Shown here: one piece after another, positions 16,425-25,117 of the stretch
Layout of the letters: each line of letters opens with the position of its first letter
How positions within the stretch are numbered: the stretch's first letter is position 1
Translations under genes and position numbers: made by a program
Source: Mucispirillum schaedleri
Lineage (GTDB): Bacteria > Chrysiogenota > Deferribacteres > Deferribacterales > Mucispirillaceae
Assembly: GCA_949287985.1 (NCBI GenBank)
Contig: CASEIN010000046.1
Location: forward strand, 1 to 41,490
DNA: 41,490 nucleotides
Direction: 5' to 3'
The notes under the pieces: generated by a model
Told to the model about the DNA's origin: nothing
Databases searched by the model: none
What the model saw: only the letters and a program-made list of their open reading frames with translations

Positions 16425-16539
16425 AAGGAGTGTTGAAAAAACTATTTATGTTATTGTCTACAGTAATATACTCAAAATGATTTTTTAGAACCAGTGGTAT
16501 AACTGCATTATACCACTAAAATTATATATGCAAATTATA

Positions 16540-17121
16540 TTATTTTCCAAGTAACTGGTTATAGACTTTTCCACTTTCTTCTAAAATATTTGCATGAAGA
16601 GAGTTACCGTGAGCGTCCATTGTAACAATAACAGGAAAATCTTCCACATCTATTACCCAAAATGCTTCTGGTGTCCCAAATTCTTCCATCATAAAAACTT
16701 TTTCCACCTTTTTAACTCTGGAAGCTGTTACAGAACCAGAACCACCTATTGCATGAAGATATACTGCCCCATGCTCTTTAAGACCTGCTAAAGTTTTAGG
16801 CCCCATACCACCTTTACCAATAACTGCACGAACTCCATATTCGCCAATTACTGTGCTTTGGTATGGTTCTTCCCTAGATGATGTTGTAGGACCAGCTGAT
16901 ACAAATGACCACTCACCCTTGCTGTCCTGTTTTACTACTGGACCACAGTGATATATAACAGCATCTTTTAAATATTCACGAATAAAGTCTGGTTTTTCTT
17001 CCACCATTAATTTGTGAGCTGCATCCCTTGCTGTTACAATTCTACCAGAAAGAAGGACAGAATCACCTACTTTTAAAGATTTTATTGTTTCTTCTGAAAT
17101 TGGAGTAGTTATTTTAAGCAT
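16540..17121 (-). CDS. Fumarate hydratase, class I, beta subunit (C-terminal half)
   Basis: Small subunit (193 residues) of the two-subunit, oxygen-sensitive class I fumarase, which interconverts fumarate and malate; it corresponds to the C-terminal half of single-chain FumA. Typical blocks are LKVGDSVLLSGRIVTARDAAHK near residues 15-36, YHCGPVV near 57, AGPTTSSREEPY near 76, VIGKGGM near 100 and LHAIGGSGSV near 123. It overlaps the alpha-subunit gene by eight bases. A tartrate dehydratase beta subunit is the alternative, but the mdh neighbourhood favours fumarase. Confidence 0.9.
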   Translation of the reverse strand: MLKITTPISEETIKSLKVGDSVLLSGRIVTARDAAHKLMVEEKPDFIREYLKDAVIYHCGPVVKQDSKGEWSFVSAGPTTSSREEPYQSTVIGEYGVRAVIGKGGMGPKTLAGLKEHGAVYLHAIGGSGSVTASRVKKVEKVFMMEEFGTPEAFWVIDVEDFPVIVTMDAHGNSLHANILEESGKVYNQLLGK

Positions 17122-17980
17122 AAGTCACCTCACCATCTTTAATAGTCATCATTTTTCTTCTGTTTGCCCAGCACATATATGCAATGGATACATAAAATGT
17201 AGCAGGGTGACGGTGTTGATAGCCAATAAATACTTCTAATGCAGTAGTTTTGCCACCAAAGCCCATAGGACCTATACCTAATTTATTAATATCTTTTAAA
17301 ACATTTTCTTCTAAAGCTGCCACTTCTGGGTCAATATGCCTTTCTCCCATTTTTCTAAAAAGCTGTTCTTTTGCTAAAATGTGAGATAATGCCCTGTCCC
17401 CACCAATACCAACACCAATAATGCCCGGTGCACAGCCTTGACCTTGAGCATTATATATTGCATCTATAATACATTTTCTAACGCCTTTTAAATCTCTGCC
17501 AGCACCAAGCTGAATATCTGGCAGTCTGTATTGAGTGCCACAGTTTTCACAGCCGCCGCCTTTTTGCATAAAGCGAATACGAGTGTAATCTTTATCCCAT
17601 TGATGAAAATGGATATATGGTGCATTTGTTCCTGTATTATTACCACTGTTTTTACCAGTAACAGGGTCCACAGCATTAGGGCGAAGATATTGTTTTGCAG
17701 TAGCTTCCTTAACAGCTTCACCTATGGCATCAATAAATACTTTCTCTTCACCACCTGCTTTATAGTCTACATAAAATATTAATGCACCAGTATCCTGACA
17801 TATTGGTGTAGACTGACTTCTTGCAAGTGAAATGTTTTCAATAATAGTATTTAATGCATTTCTTGCAGGGCTGCCCTCTTCTTCATTTAATGCTGCCGCC
17901 TTAATTGCTTCTTCCACATCAGTTGATAGATTGGTTGATGATAAACGTATCATTTCTAGAATTTGACCTTTTAAATCCAT
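17114..17980 (-). CDS. Fumarate hydratase, class I, alpha subunit (Fe-S half)
   Basis: Iron-sulfur subunit (288 residues) of class I fumarase. Cys61 in PICQDTG and further cysteines at 144, 147 and 183 are candidate [4Fe-4S] ligands. Other family blocks are GKNSGNNTG near 109-117 and GIGPMGFGGKTTAL near 236-249. The SD GAGG precedes the ATG. It is divergent from mdh, so the two enzymes joining fumarate, malate and oxaloacetate share a 243-bp control region. Oxygen-sensitive class I enzymes are typical of anaerobic or microaerophilic organisms. Confidence 0.92.
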   Translation of the reverse strand: MDLKGQILEMIRLSSTNLSTDVEEAIKAAALNEEEGSPARNALNTIIENISLARSQSTPICQDTGALIFYVDYKAGGEEKVFIDAIGEAVKEATAKQYLRPNAVDPVTGKNSGNNTGTNAPYIHFHQWDKDYTRIRFMQKGGGCENCGTQYRLPDIQLGAGRDLKGVRKCIIDAIYNAQGQGCAPGIIGVGIGGDRALSHILAKEQLFRKMGERHIDPEVAALEENVLKDINKLGIGPMGFGGKTTALEVFIGYQHRHPATFYVSIAYMCWANRRKMMTIKDGEVTYA

Positions 17981-18018
17981 ATATCCCTCACCATATTTAT
18001 TGTATTATTTATTTTCAT

Positions 18019-18047
18019 AATATAACACTTATTTATTATTAATACAA
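18019..18047 (-). promoter_or_regulatory. Fumarase operon promoter
   Basis: Read on the minus strand, TTGTAT (18042-18047) and TATATT (18019-18024) are separated by 17 bases, giving a start near 18012 and a leader of about 32 bases with a GAGGG ribosome site. The dyad halves at 18048-18053 and 18075-18080 lie just upstream of the -35 box, where an activator would sit. Confidence 0.55.
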
Positions 18048-18157
18048 ATTGCACTTATAATCAATAAAAATATTTGCAATAAAATTTATTAAAAATATTT
18101 TTTTAATTTTTTTCATTTTTTATTAGACTATTTTTATAAGTTGGATTAGAATAGTAT

Positions 18158-19198
<1,041 letters not shown>

Positions 19199-19205
19199 AA
19201 TATAT

Positions 19206-19235
19206 GGGCTGCCTTTTTTGAGGCAGCCCTTTTTT
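19206..19235 (+). terminator. Rho-independent terminator after mdh
   Basis: A perfect 8-bp GC-rich stem GGGCTGCC/GGCAGCCC (19206-19213 with 19222-19229) is followed by six T. It lies between convergent mdh and the symporter gene; the minus-strand T run is poor, so it mainly serves mdh. Confidence 0.92.
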
Positions 19236-19271
19236 ATTGCTTACTAACCATACCCTAATTAAATCTATTTC

Positions 19272-20639
19272 CTACGCTTCTGTTTCATCTTCGGTTATGT
19301 GATGGTCATGTTTATATATTTTATCAATAATAATGGCTACAGCACCATCACCTGTAACATTTGTAGCTGTACCAAAGCTATCCATTACAATATATAAAGC
19401 AAACATTAATCCATAAAGCTCTGGACTAAAACCAAGCACACTTGTAAGAGCAGCCTGCGCTGTAACTATTGCACCACCCGGAACTCCCGGAGCTGCAACC
19501 ATTGCAACTGCTAAAGTAAAAATAAATGCTACAATTACTCCAAAAGTAATTTCTGTTCTTTTTACAACTTCCCTTTTTTCTACCACATTTACTTTACTTT
19601 TTTCACCTGCATCATTAATGCTGGCACTTGCTGTTATTTCTGTGGCTGGCTTAACTTCTTCTACTACTTTATATTCTATAACCATACCGTGTGTGTATAT
19701 TATAGCAAAAGCACAGGCTACAATTTTTAACATAGAGCCTGATAAGTTAATTGTAGCACAAAGTGGTATAACAAAACTTGCTATTGAACGGCGAACACCA
19801 TTTGATAAAGTAGCTTCCAAAGTTACTGGAATTGTTGCTGCTGAAGATGATGTGCCCAATGCTGTTATATATGCAGGCATCATTTTTCTTAAAAGCGTAA
19901 TAGGGTTCTTTTTGGCAACAATACCTGCTATTGAAAAGAATATTAAAAGCAGAACTACTGTTAATATGAAAATTAATATAATAATTTTTATAAATACCAC
20001 TAAAACTTTTCCAATTTCACCAATGTAAGTTATATTCATAAATATTGTTAAAATATAAAATGGTAAAAGTGGTATAATAACGGAAACTATTATTTTATTT
20101 ATTATTATTCTTAAATCATCTATAACGTCCATTAATTTATCTGTTTTTGTAACAGCTAAACCAAAACCAATAACAAATGCAAAAATCAAAGCTGATGTAA
20201 CAGAAAGAACTGGTGGCATATCTAAAGTAAAATATGGTGCAATAGAGTTTTCCACATGAGCATTAGTTTGGAAAATAGTAGCATTATCAAGCATAAATGG
20301 GTATATTAAACTTGTTACAAAATAAGTTCCAAAACCAGAAAATAGTGTGAATATATAAGCTATTGCAACTGTAATAAGTAATAGTTTTCCAGCATCTTTT
20401 CCTAAATGACCAATACCCGGAGCAACAAGCCCTACAACTAATAAAGGTACTATAAATGACAAAAAGTTACTAAATAATTTACCTAATGTTATTAAAAGCC
20501 TGCCAAACTCTTCTCCAAAAGGGATAATTTTAAATAAGAAACCTAATATTATACCTAATATGATTGCTATTACAATTTTAACAAGTAATGCACTTTGAAA
20601 CTTTAATTTGTCCTTATTCTGAGAATCTGTATTATTCAT
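19272..20639 (-). CDS. Dicarboxylate/amino acid:cation symporter (DAACS family)
   Basis: Inner-membrane secondary transporter of 455 residues (GltP/DctA/SstT fold, eight helices and two hairpins). The serine-rich re-entrant loop is GTSSSAATIPVTLE near residue 263, and the ion/substrate-binding block is MDSFGTATNVTGDGAVAI near 421. A hydrophilic charged insert of about 40 residues (around 322-361, EVKPATEITASAS...KREVVKR) separates the end of one helix from the next and is unusual for the family. A gene position near fumarase and mdh suggests C4-dicarboxylate uptake, but glutamate or aspartate are equally possible. Confidence 0.88.
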   Translation of the reverse strand: MNNTDSQNKDKLKFQSALLVKIVIAIILGIILGFLFKIIPFGEEFGRLLITLGKLFSNFLSFIVPLLVVGLVAPGIGHLGKDAGKLLLITVAIAYIFTLFSGFGTYFVTSLIYPFMLDNATIFQTNAHVENSIAPYFTLDMPPVLSVTSALIFAFVIGFGLAVTKTDKLMDVIDDLRIIINKIIVSVIIPLLPFYILTIFMNITYIGEIGKVLVVFIKIIILIFILTVVLLLIFFSIAGIVAKKNPITLLRKMMPAYITALGTSSSAATIPVTLEATLSNGVRRSIASFVIPLCATINLSGSMLKIVACAFAIIYTHGMVIEYKVVEEVKPATEITASASINDAGEKSKVNVVEKREVVKRTEITFGVIVAFIFTLAVAMVAAPGVPGGAIVTAQAALTSVLGFSPELYGLMFALYIVMDSFGTATNVTGDGAVAIIIDKIYKHDHHITEDETEA

Positions 20640-20678
20640 AATAACCCCATATATAGTATTTGCATAAAAGCATTTTTA

Positions 20679-20707
20679 ATATTAAACTAATCTATGAAAT
20701 TTGTAAA
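20679..20707 (-). promoter_or_regulatory. Promoter of the DAACS symporter
   Basis: On the minus strand TTTACA (20702-20707) and TAATAT (20679-20684) are 17 bases apart. An inverted pair TGCAAT-N7-ATTGCA at 20743-20761 lies about 80 bases upstream of the expected start and could also serve the divergent gene. Confidence 0.45.
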
Positions 20708-20815
20708 TAATTTAATCAAAAATGTAACAAAATTATAGATTATGCAATTTATATGATTGCAAAAAAATATTTTAGTATATAAGATTATTTTAATTTATTA
20801 ATAAACAGGTGAAAA

Positions 20816-21706
20816 ATGAAATCTTTTTTGAAAAAAACTGCTGCTTTTATATCAGCTCTAGTTATATTATTTATTATTGCTTCCATATTTTTGGTATTTT
20901 ATACACGTCACCATCTTGAATTTAATGCGGCAAATAAAGATATGGATAAAATTGTTATATATGGAGATGTGCGTTCTGGTTATTTAACCCATAAAAAAAT
21001 AGCAGATATGATTTATAATGAAAAACCAGATATGGTTCTTTTTACTGGTGATATTGCTTCAAACAGCAGAAACTATATTCACTACCTGCAGTTTGCCTTA
21101 TTTGAAAAAAAATTATGGGATAATGCAGAATATTACCCAGTCCGTGGCAACCATGAATCTACATACTGGCTATATGATTTGTTTTTTGAGCTGCCTAATA
21201 ATTCTACATATTATTCATTTGATAGAATGGGTATGCACTTTATTGTCCTTGAATGCTGGGACGTTTTTAATCCATTAGATGAAAAACAGCTTGCATGGTT
21301 AAAAGAAGATTTAGCAAAAAATGATGGCAAACCAATATCTGTTGCTATGCATGTTCCACTTTTTACTTCAGGCAAATATGAGCCTTATGATGCACCTTAT
21401 CTATTAGAACTTTTTGATAAGTATAATGTGCTTTTTGTGTTTTCTGCTCATGTTCATTCTTATGAACGCTCACTTTATAAAGGTACAAATTATGTTGTAA
21501 CTGCTGGTGGGGGTGCTCCATTATACCCTGTTACAAGAGATAATCCTTATAAAATATTTAGGCAAAATATTCACCATTACACTGTTCTTGAAAAGAAAGA
21601 TGATGTATACACATTAAGAGCAATAGATATTAATGGTAATGAAATAGATAATGTTTCCACATCTTTAAAAAGTGTTTTAGGTAATAAAAAATGGTTAGTT
21701 CAATGA
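20816..21706 (+). CDS. Membrane-anchored metallophosphoesterase, copy 1
   Basis: Calcineurin-like phosphoesterase (296 residues) anchored by one N-terminal helix (residues about 8-29) with the catalytic domain outside. Dinuclear metal motifs in order: GDVRS near residue 50 (Arg where many family members have His), FTGDIAS near 77, RGNHE near 112, MHVPLFTSG near 179 and SAHVHSYER near 215. The substrate is unknown; the family includes phosphodiesterases and purple-acid-phosphatase-like enzymes. SD AGGTG. It overlaps a close paralogue and belongs to a four-gene chain with an LTA-synthase-like enzyme. Confidence 0.85.
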   Translation: MKSFLKKTAAFISALVILFIIASIFLVFYTRHHLEFNAANKDMDKIVIYGDVRSGYLTHKKIADMIYNEKPDMVLFTGDIASNSRNYIHYLQFALFEKKLWDNAEYYPVRGNHESTYWLYDLFFELPNNSTYYSFDRMGMHFIVLECWDVFNPLDEKQLAWLKEDLAKNDGKPISVAMHVPLFTSGKYEPYDAPYLLELFDKYNVLFVFSAHVHSYERSLYKGTNYVVTAGGGAPLYPVTRDNPYKIFRQNIHHYTVLEKKDDVYTLRAIDINGNEIDNVSTSLKSVLGNKKWLVQ

Positions 21707-22566
21707 TTTTAGATATTTTGTATGTTTTTCTATTTATTTTATGTGCTTTAATTGCACTTATTTTAATTACTTATTTTCTTGTTCGCCACAGGTTAAAATT
21801 TGATAAAAATAATAAACATATGGATAAAATAGTTATTTATGGTGATGTGCGTTCCAGTTATAAAAACCATAACCGTATTATTAACTTAATTAAAAAAGAA
21901 AATCCTGATATGATTTTATTTACTGGTGATATTGCTTCCAACAGCCATAATTTCCTGCATTTTCTTATATACAGCCTTATTGAAAATAAAATATGGCGAA
22001 AATGCGAATATTATCCTGTTCGTGGTAACCATGAATCTGAAATCCACCACTACCAGATATTCTTAGATTTACCAGATAATAAAACATATTATTCATTTGA
22101 TAGAATGGATATGCATTTTATTGTCCTTGATGTAATAGATGAAAGTATCCATAATGAAGTAATATCATGGCTTAAAAAAGATTTAGAAGAAAATAAAGAT
22201 AAAAATATTTCTGTTGGTATGCATTACCCACTTTTTACATCAGGCAAATATTACCCATATCACGCACCTTATCTTTTAGAACTTTTTGATAAATATAATG
22301 TTATATTTGTATTTTCAGCACACGTTCATTCTTATGAACGCTCACTTTATAAAGGCACAAATTATATTGTAACTGCCGGTGGTGGTGCTCCATTATACCC
22401 TGAAACTATTACAAATGAATATAAAGTATGCCGTGTTAATAACCACCACTACTGTGTTATGACATATGATAATAATGAATATAAAATTAAAGTAATTGAT
22501 ATTGATGGAAACCAAATAGATGAGTTTTCTTCATCAAAAGCAAAAGTAATTGCAGGTAAATTATGA
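21691..22566 (+). CDS. Membrane-anchored metallophosphoesterase, copy 2 (tandem paralogue)
   Basis: A 291-residue paralogue of the preceding gene with the same anchor and motifs (GDVRSS, FTGDIASNSHN, RGNHESE, MHYPLFTSGKY, SAHVHSYERSLYKGTNY). Identity is visibly highest around the metal sites and the YKGTNY..TAGGGAPLYP block, lower between motifs, which points to an old tandem duplication rather than a recent one. The start is ambiguous: ATG at 21691, or ATG at 21703, which forms an ATGA overlap with the previous stop. It overlaps the next gene by four bases (ATGA). Confidence 0.85.
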   Translation: MVSSMILDILYVFLFILCALIALILITYFLVRHRLKFDKNNKHMDKIVIYGDVRSSYKNHNRIINLIKKENPDMILFTGDIASNSHNFLHFLIYSLIENKIWRKCEYYPVRGNHESEIHHYQIFLDLPDNKTYYSFDRMDMHFIVLDVIDESIHNEVISWLKKDLEENKDKNISVGMHYPLFTSGKYYPYHAPYLLELFDKYNVIFVFSAHVHSYERSLYKGTNYIVTAGGGAPLYPETITNEYKVCRVNNHHYCVMTYDNNEYKIKVIDIDGNQIDEFSSSKAKVIAGKL

Positions 22567-24434
22567 GTAGATATTTAAAGCTTTTTTATGCTGTCCTTAT
22601 TGGGCTTATTATTTTCTCACTTTTTAGAATAGGTATATTAATTGCATATTTTGACCAGTTTAAAGATAACTCATTTACTCAAATATTATTTGCAATGCTT
22701 CATGGAACAAGGTTTGATGCATCTATTTTTTTAACAATAATATTACCTTTTATTGTTCTTTTACTACTGCCTGTAAATAATAGAATATATGAAAAAATAG
22801 TATACTGGGCAATGTATGTTGTATATTTTTTAATGATAATATATTTAATGATAGATGCAGTTTATTTTGGGTATGTATCACGTCATTTGGCAGGGGAATT
22901 TGCACTACTTGGTCAAGATAAAGAGTATATTTCCACTATGGGATTTGAGTATTGGTGGCTTGTTGCTCTTGTTTTTCTTTTTGGTTTTATATGTGCATAT
23001 TTTTGGAATAAATTTGTGCGTATTGAAATAAAAAAATCAGAATATAATAAAAAAGCAAATATAAAATCAGCCCTGTATTTTTTACTTGCTGGTATTATTG
23101 TGTTTATTTTAATTAGAAGTAGTTTTGATATTAAGCCAATAAGCACAATAAATGCGTTTGTTAGTGGCAGCAATGCTCTTGGAAACCTTACATTAAATGG
23201 GCTTTTTACATCTATTAGATATATGACTGAAAATAATAATGTAAATACAGATATATATAACTTTTATGATGATAATGAAACCCATGAATTTATGTTATCA
23301 CAAAAAAGTGGCAAATGTGAAAAACCATTTAAATTTGATGGTAAACCAAATATTGTATTTATTCTTTTAGAAAGCTGGAGTGCTTATTATGTAGATTCGT
23401 TTAATGGAAATAAAGGAAAATCTCTCACACCTAATTTTGATAAATTAGCAGAAAATGGTATAAAATTTATGAATCATTATTCTCCAGAAAGAAGAAGTAT
23501 TTCTGCAATCCAAGCTATATTATTAGGTATTCCACCTATGGATAATATACCACGACTTGGTTTTGGGCTGGAGACTATTTCAGGAAGTGGTAATCTTGCT
23601 TCTAACCTTTATAAAAATGGGTATGATACTGTTTTTATACAGTCATCAAAACGTAATTCATTTTATTTAGATGTTATTGCAAAATCTGTTGGTTTTAAAG
23701 AGTATTATGGTATGGAAGATTTAGATGAAATACTTGATTATCCTGATAAAAAAGCATCGCAGTTTGGCTGGGACTATGAAACATATATGAAGCTTTATGA
23801 TGTATTAAAGAATAAAGGTAAAGATAAGCCATTTTTTGCATTCTTATTTACTGGCACAACACACATACCATATGCAGAGCCAAACAGTATAAACGTAAAA
23901 TTTCCACATAATTCTGGTGATGAAAATGGGTTCAAAAATACCCTTGTTTATGCTGACTGGAGTTTAGGCGAATTTATGAAAAAAATGGAAAATGAGCCTT
24001 ACTTTAATAATACTATTTTTATATTTACAGCAGACCATGTTCTTGGTAAATTTGAAAAACAAGAATTTCCAGAAGACTACCACGTGCCACTTTTAATATA
24101 TTCGCCTGCATTTAAAGGGAAAAAAGAATATACTTTTACAACAAACCATATTGATTTGGCTTCCACTATACTTGATATAGCAGGTCTTTATACAAATAGG
24201 TCAGAATATATTGGAGATAGTGTTTTTTGTAAAGATAATGAAAGCTTTAGCATTGTTCACAGCTATGGTTCTGCAAAAATTATAAAAAATGATAAATGGC
24301 TTATTCATTCTTTTGCAAATATACTAGAAACAAGTCCAGAAGATATGAGTGAAGAAGAAAAAAATAATCTGGCAAAATTACTGCTTTCCTATTATCAGGA
24401 AAGCCACAATATTTTAATGGGGAAATATAAATGA
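22563..24434 (+). CDS. LTA-synthase-like phosphoglycerol transferase (sulfatase fold)
   Basis: Inner-membrane enzyme of 623 residues with about five N-terminal membrane helices (residues 7-185) and a periplasmic alkaline-phosphatase/sulfatase-fold domain (about 262-560). The domain begins NIVFILLESWSAYY (metal Glu270), and the likely nucleophile is Ser312 in PERRSISAIQAI, where Gram-positive LtaS has Thr. FTADHVLG near 500 supplies the second metal cluster. Relatives transfer phosphoglycerol or phosphoethanolamine to envelope glycans or lipids. ATGA overlaps on both sides couple it to the phosphoesterase and thpR genes. The acceptor is unknown. Confidence 0.87.
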   Translation: MSRYLKLFYAVLIGLIIFSLFRIGILIAYFDQFKDNSFTQILFAMLHGTRFDASIFLTIILPFIVLLLLPVNNRIYEKIVYWAMYVVYFLMIIYLMIDAVYFGYVSRHLAGEFALLGQDKEYISTMGFEYWWLVALVFLFGFICAYFWNKFVRIEIKKSEYNKKANIKSALYFLLAGIIVFILIRSSFDIKPISTINAFVSGSNALGNLTLNGLFTSIRYMTENNNVNTDIYNFYDDNETHEFMLSQKSGKCEKPFKFDGKPNIVFILLESWSAYYVDSFNGNKGKSLTPNFDKLAENGIKFMNHYSPERRSISAIQAILLGIPPMDNIPRLGFGLETISGSGNLASNLYKNGYDTVFIQSSKRNSFYLDVIAKSVGFKEYYGMEDLDEILDYPDKKASQFGWDYETYMKLYDVLKNKGKDKPFFAFLFTGTTHIPYAEPNSINVKFPHNSGDENGFKNTLVYADWSLGEFMKKMENEPYFNNTIFIFTADHVLGKFEKQEFPEDYHVPLLIYSPAFKGKKEYTFTTNHIDLASTILDIAGLYTNRSEYIGDSVFCKDNESFSIVHSYGSAKIIKNDKWLIHSFANILETSPEDMSEEEKNNLAKLLLSYYQESHNILMGKYK

Positions 24435-24997
24435 GAGCCTTTTTAGCTATTGAAATACCATCAGAAATACGAGAAAAATATGCCTCATTATGCAGGGTAT
24501 TGAGAAAAAATAGTGTGCTTTCATTTGTTTCTCAGGAAAAAATGCATATTACTATTGCTTTTTTTCCTGATTTACCCGCATCTAAAATTAATGATGTTAT
24601 GAGTATTTTTAAAAATATTGACTTAAAACCCTTTACAATTAATTGTGATAATATAGGTCTTTTCAAAAGAAAAGGAATACCTTCTACTATATTTATTAAA
24701 ATATTATCAGAAAATTTGTATGAATATACTAAACAAATACATAATTATTTAATGGATTTAAATATTCCTTTTGATAACAGGAAGCCTTTCACACCCCATA
24801 TTACACTGGCAAGAATTAGAGAAATGATTAATGAAGACTCTTTTATGAAAGATTATAGAGTAATTGTTCAGCAGTTTGAAAAAAGCAGCTTTACAGCAGA
24901 AACTATTAATTTATATTCCAGTGATATGATAACTTATAAAATACTTGCATCACATAATTTTAGGGATATTGATGCTGATAATATAGAAAATATTTAA
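24431..24997 (+). CDS. thpR: RNA 2',3'-cyclic phosphodiesterase
   Basis: 2H-phosphoesterase (188 residues, formerly LigT). Two catalytic histidine motifs of the form HxT are visible: HITIAFF near residue 39 and HITLARIRE near 126. Family members open 2',3'-cyclic phosphates on RNA ends and can ligate tRNA halves in vitro. The ATG overlaps the stop of the LTA-synthase-like gene (ATGA), making it the last gene of that chain; the functional link, if any, is unclear. Confidence 0.9.
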   Translation: MRAFLAIEIPSEIREKYASLCRVLRKNSVLSFVSQEKMHITIAFFPDLPASKINDVMSIFKNIDLKPFTINCDNIGLFKRKGIPSTIFIKILSENLYEYTKQIHNYLMDLNIPFDNRKPFTPHITLARIREMINEDSFMKDYRVIVQQFEKSSFTAETINLYSSDMITYKILASHNFRDIDADNIENI

Positions 24998-25071
24998 AGT
25001 AGAATAATGCTATACTATATTATATAACTAAAAATAACACTATAATCAAAGTAGGTATTATTATAATTTAT

Positions 25072-25105
25072 AAAAAAAGTCTGGCAAATATAATTTACCA
25101 GACTT
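25072..25105 (-). terminator. Terminator of the recJ-rel-pse-maf gene run
   Basis: Arms 25077-25089 and 25093-25105 form a 13-position stem with one mismatch (core AAGTCTGG/CCAGACTT) and a three-base loop. On the minus strand a run of seven T follows at once. It lies 13 bases after the maf stop codon. Confidence 0.85.
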
Positions 25106-25117
25106 CTTGTAATATAT

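Noticed and set aside
16493-16517. First hairpin after the fumarase beta gene as the terminator
   Set aside because: It has a perfect 10-bp stem but no T run on the minus strand; the hairpin at 16400-16424 has one and was called instead.
19618-20028. A 136-codon plus-strand frame inside the symporter gene
   Set aside because: Antisense shadow of hydrophobic codons of a clear DAACS transporter.
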